Part shown: positions 56,131-64,000 of the stretch, in pieces
Numbering within the stretch: position 1 is the stretch's first letter
Layout of the letters: every line of letters begins with the position of its first letter
Assembly (NCBI RefSeq): GCF_026745355.1
Contig: NC_079207.1
Location: 40,023,396-40,087,395, forward strand
Direction: 5' to 3'
DNA: 64,000 bases
Source of the DNA: Beta vulgaris subsp. vulgaris
Lineage: Eukaryota > Streptophyta > Magnoliopsida > Caryophyllales > Amaranthaceae
Program-made: the position numbers and the translations under genes
Notes under the pieces: model-generated
What the model saw: only the letters and a program-made list of their open reading frames with translations
Database searches by the model: none
Told to the model about the DNA's origin: nothing

Positions 56131-57176
56131 GAGGGATGGAGTAGGAAGGGGTAGTGCCAAGGGGTGGTTGATAGTGTGGCGAGAGAAGAATGGGTGGTTG
56201 AGGGGGTGGTAGGCTGATGAGAGAGAATGACAGAAGGAATAGGAGGTGGTTGGATGAGAGAGGAATGTGGATTAGGGTTTTAGAAAGGAGAGATGGAAGA
56301 GACAAGGGAACTCATAATTGGGAGATGGGTTTGAGTCTTTGAGAGATTGATGGTTAGATTTTGATTCTTTTCAAATCAAGGGTTCTAATTCATGATCCAT
56401 GATATTAATCTTTGGCCAATAGGAAAAGAGAATGATCTAGCACATGGATTGATGACTTATCACATGATTGACAATCTTATATTTTTTATAATCTTACTAA
56501 TTCTTGTCTTGGTTTAGTAAATTCAAACTTTAATAATTATTAGTCAATTATTTTATTAATTTAAAATTTTGGTTATTTCTATTGAAATTATTATGATTAG
56601 TGTTTAAGTATTTTTATTGAAATTATTATGATTAGTGTTTAAGTATTATTATTTAATTATAAGTTATAATCTTACTAATTATTATCTTAGTTTAGTAACT
56701 TACTAAGTTTAATTTGAAATTTTGGTTATTTTTGTTGAAATTATTATGAGTATTATTTAAGCCATAACTATCATTTATTAATTAGCATATTATTATTATT
56801 GTTATTATTATTATTATTATTATTTAATTAGAGTTGTGAATTCAGTTTCTAAATTTTAATTAGACTCCATACTTATGGCGTTAAATATACAACTGCCATC
56901 AATTTATTACTCACTTAAGCCTCATATGAATCGTTGTTCTGAACATATGATTGTTATTTGTTATATATTATAATATATCAAGAGTCGTTGTACTAATTTA
57001 TAATCAATACAGTATTAGAATGGTTTTACAATTATTTTAATACCAATGTATGGTACTACTAAAATGATTAAACATATTGACTAAATAGTTTGTTTATACT
57101 TTATCATATATAGTCACAACATAATACATATATACCGCGTTATATATGTTTGTTATTGTTATATCGTACTAACATA
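56131..57176. other. AT-rich DNA, no gene recognised
   Basis: It contains a 30 bp direct repeat (TTATTGAAATTATTATGATTAGTGTTTAAG) twice near 56578-56645 and an ATT microsatellite at 56793-56824. Confidence 0.5.
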
Positions 57177-57178
57177 TA

Positions 57179-57436
57179 CTCCCTCTGTTTCATTTTAATC
57201 TACAAACTTTGACATTTTACACTATTCACAAATTGCACTTTGACCCTCGTTTGTGATTTATACGTGAATAAAAACATAGTCATGTGGAATCCTGTTAGAT
57301 TCGTCTTAGTATATATTTTATTAATATGTACTTTTTATAATTTTTACAAATACAAAACTAAAGATATATGTCCTCAAAGTTTTGCATTGGCATGCGTGAA
57401 AGTGTAAGTGTGTAGATTAAAATGAAACGGAGGGAG
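57179..57436. mobile_element. Stowaway MITE, 258 bp
   Basis: The ends are CTCCCTCTGTTTCATTTTAA and, inverted, CTCCCTCCGTTTCATTTTAA, with TA on both sides (57177-57178 and 57437-57438). A standard Tc1/mariner-type MITE without coding capacity. Confidence 0.9.
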
Positions 57437-57765
57437 TATTAGCCTACTGATAAAATAGTTTCTTTATAGTCAAACATATATACAAAGTTAAGATCAGATC
57501 ATAAATACTATACTAGTATTAAACTATACAATAACATAAAAACAATTAACTAAAATAATCTTATAACTTATAAAGATAAGGGAGTGTTATGGTTGTTAAT
57601 GTTATACTAGTATTAAACTATATGGTTCGTAACAAGTTACTACTATTTAGTAACTAGTGAGTACTTGTTAACTATTTTACTTAACTTATGGTTGTTATTT
57701 GTTAACAGTTAACTTATTTTAATAAGTTATGGTTAGATTTTATTAGGGGATAATGATTTGGAGGT

Positions 57766-57779
57766 ATAATTTATTATTA

Positions 57780-57850
<71 letters not shown>

Positions 57851-57873
57851 TATTATTATTATTATTATTATTG
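57766..57873. repeat. TTA microsatellite
   Basis: About 35 TTA/ATT units with two interruptions. Confidence 0.95.
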
Positions 57874-58452
57874 TGCAACATATGAACTCTCGTTATAATC
57901 ACTCAGGCCTCATATGAACCGTCTTGTAAACATATGAATGTATGATTGTCATTTGTTATAGTATTATAACATATTAAGAGTTGTTATACTAATTTATAAT
58001 CAATAAAGTATTCGATTGGTTTTACAATTATTTTGATATCAATATTATATTAAAATGATTCAACATTATAATATTTATATTGTTATTGTTATTGTTAGTA
58101 TTCCTGTTCGTATCTGTATTACTATTGTTATTGTTAGCCTTGTTACTATTACTGTTATCATTTGTATTTTTACCTATTATCATTGTCACTTTATGTTTAT
58201 TAGTATAATTATTCTCATTGCCATCATAGCTATTTACAAACTTATATATCAATCATAATACTTATAATAATAAATCATTTATATAAATTTTGGAATTGAT
58301 CGTCTAGTCGTTATTATTGTCATTGGTTATAATATATAATATTAAAACATATGAAGAGTCGTTCTACTCTTTTACTCATTAGAGTGGTTTTACGCAGTTG
58401 ATTATTCGAAATAAGAGTTGACTAAGAGAATACACTAAACATCAATTTTTTT
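57874..58452. other. AT-rich DNA up to the duplication breakpoint
   Basis: TATTGTTATTGTTAGT repeats near 58080-58140 make frames on both strands that look coding but are low complexity. The left edge of the duplicated segment is at about 58452. Confidence 0.5.
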
Positions 58453-58577
58453 TAAAAAGCGCAGCCCTTCTGCTTAGTAGGGCTGCGCTTTTTTAAATAA
58501 GCGCAGCCCTTCACTAGTAGGGCTGCGCTTTTACGAAAAGCGCAGCCCTTCATGCGTAGCCCTTTATGTTTTTTCCC

Positions 58578-59464
58578 CTAGTGTATTCTATTTTCTTCTC
58601 TAGGAATGTGTACGAAAGTAATCTTCTTAAATTGTTTAGACAATTCTTGCGCTAACATTGATGATATACATTTAAACTCCTCAGTTATTTGATAAAAGAC
58701 TAGTTGAGAATCTCCATATATCTTGGCTTTTTTAGCCCCTAGTTCTAATAGCAATTCCAACCTAATCAATAAAGCTTCATATTCTGCTCTATTATAGGGT
58801 TACTGCTAATTTGGTTAGAATCCCATAAGGAGATAGAATATATATTCCAGCTCTTGTTGTCTCTTTGGTGTTAGATCCATCAAAGAACAATACCCATGGA
58901 AGGATGTCCTCATCAATGATTCTAGATTCAACAAAGATTTACTAAGAACTCAACTAGAGCTTGACCTTTTACTGCCTTTAGTGGCACATATGTTAGGTCA
59001 AATTGTAGTAAATGTAGACTCCATTTGCTTAACCTACCTTTTATGAAAGGTTAGGATATCATATATTCTATGACATCTGTTGGAGACACCACTTCTACTG
59101 TAAAGGCCATGAGATAATGTATGAGTTCGATGGATGCATCATATAAGCACAAACACCATTTTTCTGCTATGGTATACGTTCGCGCTATATCATGTAGGAT
59201 TCTACTTAGACTAAAAATGGCATGCGCAGGTCTCTTCTCGTTTTCTTGAGTAAGTAGACTATCAATGGCATCTTCACAAATTGATAAGTATAGCCTTAAT
59301 GGTTTTTCATTTTGCCTTGGAGGGATCAATATAGGAGGACTTGCCAAATCTTGCTTCATTTGATCAAAGGCTTTTTGATACTCTTCATTCCATTTGAAAT
59401 CTGATTCATGTTTCAATCTTAATATAGGTGAAAACTTTTCAGTCTTCCCATCTAGATTGGCCAT
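58578..59464 (-). pseudogene. Gypsy RNase H and RT thumb, copy B
   Basis: Same content as 46391-47271. 58769-58578 gives LLELGAKKAKIYGDSQLVFY and PREENRIH. One base more than in copy A near 58737 opens this frame, so copy B is here closer to the ancestral state. Near 58930 copy B has lost several bases relative to copy A. Confidence 0.8.
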
Positions 59465-60140
59465 GAATCTTCTAACATAATTGACCTACCCAAGAAATCT
59501 TTGCAGTTCCTTTTTATTAGAAGGTGGCTTAGCTGCCAATACTACTTTTGCCTTATTTTGATCAATTTTCGTTCCGTTTTTATGGATGAGAAATCCTAAA
59601 AAGTTGCTGGCCTTAACTCCGAATGCACATTTGAGTGGATTCATTTTTAGATGATATTCTCTCATTCTAGTAAATGAATTAACTAAATGTTCTTTATGTG
59701 TTAGAAAATCATTTGATTTTACGAGTATATCATCCACATAAACTTTCATAATCTTACCAAACATATCCTCAAAGATTGCATCCATGGCTTGTTGGTATGT
59801 GGCGCCAACGTTCTTTAAACCAAATGGCATAGCCACATATTCAAACAAACCTAATGATTTTGGACATCTAAAGGATGTTTTATTACAGTCTTCTTGTGCA
59901 ATCCTTAACTGGTGGTATCCTGCATACCTATCCATAGAAGATATGTATTCATATCTTGAGGCTGCATCTATTGGAAGATCAGGTACAGGCATGGGATATT
60001 GGTCTTTAGGTGTTACTTTATTTAAATCCGTAAAGTCGATGCAGATTCTTATTTTGCCATTTTTCTTAACTACTGGGACTATTTAGAAATCCAGTCAGCA
60101 TATTGGCAGGGCCTTATGAACTTTGCCTTAAGGAGTTTGT
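59465..60140 (-). pseudogene. Gypsy reverse transcriptase core, copy B
   Basis: The 59992-59486 frame is identical in protein sequence to copy A (47799-47293), including YVDDILVKS and the same stop after LQRFLG. The shared stop shows that the element was already dead when duplicated. Confidence 0.85.
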
Positions 60141-60642
60141 TTATCTCCTCTTGTATAGGTTATGTTAGTTCTGGCGCTAGTTTTCTAGGACTTTGGGCCA
60201 CATGCTTATATCCTTCCTTGATAGGTAGTTTATGTTCTATAATTTTCCTCTCGATACCAATCATTTCATGATGCTCCCAAGCAAAACAATCTTTAAATTC
60301 TTTTAGAATTTCAATTATTTCATGTTTTTCTTGATTAGTGAGAAGCTTACTTATGTAAGTAAAACGTGGATTTTTGTTATCCCCTAAATTTATTCTTCTA
60401 GTGGGTCATGAACTTCCTGTTTAATATCTTCACTTTTAGCCCATACTTTCTCATCATCTTCTTGTAGAGATTCATATTCATGGAGGGTTGAGCAACGTGT
60501 TACTAGAATTTATGAGAAAATCCTCTTGGTATGTTCTAAAAACTAATTCTTTCATAACTTGATCAACAATAGGGGTAAACCCATTACAATCTTCCTCTTC
60601 GTTTAGAGACATGATAAACTTAAAAAATATAGTCTAACTCTA

Positions 60643-61342
60643 TTACCTAACTAGAGTTAGTGATTGATCATAGCTTGACGCTTGTTGAATATATTCAAAT
60701 TTTGATTGAATGTCTTCAACTTCTAGGACATCTTCGATTTCTTGTATGAGAATTGCACTTGAGTCTTCTATCTCTTTGTGAGTTTGTGACTCAAGTTGTA
60801 GAGCAACCTCAATCCTTATTTTGGGAACTAATTTTAGATAGTCCATGATAAAAACAAAATCAGGAGATGTGATTAGCACTTCCTCATCTGCTTGTACCAT
60901 TTCATGGGCGTATGTCACCATTCCATAAAATTAGAATATGATGAAGTGATGATGGAATATCATAATTATGATGCAACCAATCACTTCCTAGCATGGCATT
61001 AAATTAGTACCATTTTCTACTATGAAAAAACCAGTGAAGGTAGTTTTAGTTCTCACTCTGATTTTTATAATAGCCATTCCTTCAACCTTTTCTGATAGAC
61101 TGGAGAAACCAGTTGTGTTGATTTGTATATTATGCATGTTTTTTCTAGTTTTTCCTAATTTCCTAAATACAGAGAGTGACATGATATTGACAGTAGCTCC
61201 AGTATCTACCAATACTTTGCCTAAACGAACCCCCTCAAAGGCCATATTTAGGAATAAAGCCTTAGTATGTTTATTGTCAACATCGTCTGATCTGAAGATT
61301 TTATCTATTATTAGCTTCTCTAAATCAGCTTTTAAGGATGTT
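60643..61342 (-). pseudogene. Gypsy linker and protease, copy B
   Basis: 60921-60643 is the acidic linker with one residue different from copy A. 61245-60988 is the protease with VLVDTGATVN intact and the same stop. Confidence 0.8.
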
Positions 61343-61735
61343 TAACTCGGTATTTTTTCCAGTGGAGGATTCAAATAAGAACATCAACTTCGAAACGAAG
61401 TAACTTTGAATATACCTGCTCTATCTTCTTTGTCAACCTCATCTGCCCATGATGTAGCAGTGGCTTGGATTCTTGGTTGGTCCTCTGACTTCTTGAATTT
61501 CGTTGGTAGCATGAGCACGTTACATTATTGCATGTTCTGGCTCTCATAAACTTCTATCTGAGGTTCAATCATTAATGGATCTCCATCTAGCAACATATCA
61601 CTATCTGATACCAACAAATCCTGATCTTCAGATCCAAATTCTGAATCATATTCGTCATTAGCACCATTTTCAAGAGCCTCTTTAATAAGAGAATCTTTTA
61701 CTTGATGCTCCTAGTCATCTATCTTTAGAGATGAA

Positions 61736-62873
61736 TCAGACCACTTTTCTTCGAGAGTCAATAACCCTGTGATTGAAGAGATTCTTCATCAGTTCTGATG
61801 TTTGTATAAGAGACTCTTGCACCTTTTGAGTGTTGATTTGAGCCCTAGCTGCAATAGCCTTGATGTTTAACTCTTTCATCCTTGATGACCTACTTTTGTG
61901 TAAGTCTTGAACATCTTGTAGTGATGCTACCCTTACCATTGACTTAAGTCGTGCATCTCCTTGATGCCCTTTGGATTTTTCCTTTCTCTTGAGAATCTTA
62001 GGTATAGGAGTTTGACTTAGATCCATTTCTTTTCCTTTTGAGGAGAAGTATGACCCATGGCCATTGTTCTTCCTTGGTCCTTGACTTCTGGACCTTTTTT
62101 GGAATTGGCGCTGATAAGCAAGTACATATGTAGGATCATTTTGGATGACCTATGTTTTAACCATTTCAAAGGTTAGTTTGTCTACACATGATGAGCACAT
62201 ACCTTCGCTTATTTCCATGACTATTCTGTCCAAGGCCCAAGGGAATTGCCCTTGTTTGGCGCTCATGGGAGAAACTTTGTGGATCATTTAAGACCAATGG
62301 ATCACTATTTTCAAGATGGGAAAAAAGTATCCTTGGTGGATGAGCTATTGAAAGATTTGGTGTTACACCACGATCTCCTTGTGTTCTATTTAGTGGGACT
62401 TCTTCTAAAGCTTTAAGTAATTTCTCATTTAACTGATAGTGTCTTTCAACTAGCGGTTCCAAGAAAGAAACTACTTCAGTAGCAAGAGATGTTGACATTG
62501 CCGTAAAAGTTTCACTCATAGTATCATTGATATCTACAAGGATTCGATCAATTTGCCTAGAGTTGATATCTCTATTTTCTTCACTTATCCTTTGGAGGAT
62601 GTCAGTGAAGACTCCGTCTAACTCATGGGATAGAGTTCTATAGCTAGAATCAAATTGTTGTCTTTGACTCTCCCTGGCTTCCAATAATAATTATTTACTG
62701 TTTCCGTGAATTTTCCATACAATTGATGTACAAATCCACAACTAGTGTTGCTTTGAGATGAAACCTCCCTTTGGAGAGTTTCTCCATTTGACTCTTCTAG
62801 GACTTGATGAATTTGTTCACCACTATCCTTTGGCACCCTAGTCTCTTAAGGTATTGAAACATTATTTTCCATG
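61736..62873 (-). pseudogene. gag: Gypsy gag, copy B
   Basis: The frames 62026-61736 and 62684-62166 match copy A with few changes. A one-base deletion near 61804 (GTTTGTATAAG against GTTTGCTATAAG) changes the end of the first, and a T-run change near 62696 alters the upstream frame (62836-62618, GEQIHQVLEESNGETLQREV). Confidence 0.65.
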
Positions 62874-63047
62874 TTTTGGAAGGTGGATTCAACTTTAGGA
62901 CCTTCCTATTCCTTCAAGAACGTGTATCCGACATTTAAAGAAAAATAAAAATTGTTGTTTTGAGTAGTTAAATTATAAAATTATAAAGAAGAAATTTCAC
63001 AATTTGATTATGAATCTTTCTTCTTCCATTGTGGTCAGCAAAAAACT

Positions 63048-63939
63048 TGGTGCAAAATCAGTTGGTTTACTTTGCAAACAAGTTAATTCACACCCAATAG
63101 TTTGATACTGAGCGCCACATGAGTCTTAGTCCCTGGGGGCTACCAGTTTTAATATGATGAAACCTTGCTAACGTACTTTGTTGTAATCTAATTCGTTAAA
63201 CTACAACGCCTAATAAATTCAGGCGAAAAACATTAAATTGAACGAGACGTGCAGTAATTAATATGTTAATTAAAGCGAAATATTCCTATTCACATCACAA
63301 ACTTCTAGAATAAACTTTTATAATACATATGAGGATAATCCAGGCTGGATAATTAAAGGGAAAATACAAAGAATTACCTCTATGAGTTTCGGCTAAAACT
63401 AGAGATGAACAAACTCGTCACTAGTACATCCTCTAGATCTAAGAACTAAATTATAACCCCTGAAGGGGGTTGGCTAGTCTAAGCTAAGGCTACACTAGAA
63501 AGTAAGTTGCAAGTTATTGTGTGTTGTGTTTGTTGTCTTCTGCTTGATCCTCTCACTTATATTTATACGCCAATATGAAACGTAACTCCCATCCATCTTT
63601 GGAGGGAAATGATTTGAATCATCTTTGATTCAAATCATAACTATTTTTCCGGTGCTGAAATATGCACGTTGTAATGCCCACGTAGCTTGCTCATGATCAT
63701 GTTGCTAACTTCCCATGCCTTCGTCTTTTTTTGACTTCCATCTCCTGAACACTATACTTGGTTCTTGACTTATGTCGACCTTCTTTTATGGGCTTTTGGT
63801 CCTTGACTTATGTTGACCTTCTTTCATGGGATTCATAATATAACTGGGCTTCTATATTAAAATAAATATTAAACCCTTTGGGGCCTAGTACAATGTACCA
63901 TAATAAATGTTTATTCATCATCTAAAAATGATAGTAACA
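63048..63939 (-). repeat. 5' LTR of gypsy copy B
   Basis: About 892 bp, nearly identical to 50857-51746. It is followed to the window end by the same outer flank as copy A. Confidence 0.9.
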
Positions 63940-64000
63940 AAAATTAACAACAACAACGAAATCAACAACTACAATAATAGCATGAAAAATTAAATTGAAG

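Larger units (their letters stand above)
58453..64000 (-). mobile_element. Gypsy copy B: duplicated 5' half, reaching the window end
   Basis: Colinear and about 99 percent identical with 46257-51808 (offset 12193-12194). It includes the last 130 bp of the small CACTA, the RNase H, RT, protease and gag remains, the 5' LTR and the 60 bp beyond the LTR. Because flank and CACTA end are shared, it arose by DNA duplication after the CACTA insertion. The integrase, 3' ORFs and 3' LTR are absent. Confidence 0.9.

Noticed and set aside
55732..56305. Two Ser/Leu/Arg-rich minus-strand frames of 118-142 codons
   Set aside because: They are coded by a low-complexity tandem repeat (GAGCGAAGACGG type), with the same peptide repeated in different frames.
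58028..58258. Asn-rich and Ile/Val-rich frames on opposite strands
   Set aside because: Both come from a TATTGTTATTGTTAG-type simple repeat.
46257..64000. Two independent insertions of the same gypsy family
   Set aside because: Both copies share the truncated CACTA end, the same stop codons and the DNA outside the LTR, which independent insertions would not.
1..64000. tRNA or rRNA genes
   Set aside because: I looked for the conserved tRNA B-box and for rRNA blocks; only tRNA-complementary primer sites of retroelements were seen. A tRNAscan run would settle it.

Overview
The window is plant nuclear DNA, almost certainly from a eudicot. It is AT-rich and gene-poor and built from nested transposons of plant-specific types: CACTA, hAT and PIF/Harbinger MITEs, Stowaway/mariner, Ty1/copia, Tat-type Ty3/gypsy and an L1-like LINE. 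I see no rRNA, tRNA or bacterial-style genes. The only recognisable host gene is the C-terminal part of condensin subunit CAP-H (barren/NCAPH), as four minus-strand exons between 31.5 and 16.0 kb. A Caryophyllales source (beet, spinach, quinoa relatives) is a weak guess from the transposon mix.

Layout. 1-1.5 kb: the 3' end of an unknown spliced gene and a truncated gypsy element. 1653-16035: a 14.4 kb CACTA element with TSD AAA and repeat-rich ends. It has been invaded by a hAT MITE (4095-4796), a complete but broken copia element (5327-10644), a PIF/Harbinger MITE (10941-11280) and a second hAT MITE (12990-13322), each with its target duplication visible. The right end of the CACTA lies in the last CAP-H exon. 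16036-36650: the CAP-H region. One intron carries a 13.1 kb LTR-internal-LTR-internal-LTR array (17737-30855, TSD ACAAC) of a non-coding retrotransposon with ~2.9 kb LTRs. Upstream of the fourth exon, possibly in another intron, lies a 3.8 kb mariner/Stowaway-ended element (32148-35974).

36651-51746: a minus-strand Tat-type Ty3/gypsy element with both LTRs, broken gag, protease, RT, RNase H and integrase, an antisense plant-mobile-domain ORF, two related sense ORFs of unknown function, a small CACTA inserted in the RNase H end, and a LINE fragment. 51.7-58.4 kb: relics (CACTA ends, copia gag, Stowaway MITE, microsatellites). 58453-64000: a second, nearly identical copy of the 5' half of the gypsy element together with the end of the small CACTA and the outer flank, so this is a segmental duplication and not a second insertion.

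The most unusual signals are: (i) an array of about 16 short hairpins in the LTRs of the 13 kb element, with a constant CATACC loop and stem arms that change in a compensatory way; (ii) the pair of diverged paralogous unknown ORFs in the gypsy 3' region beside an antisense PMD gene; (iii) the CACTA terminus read as the new C-terminus of CAP-H.
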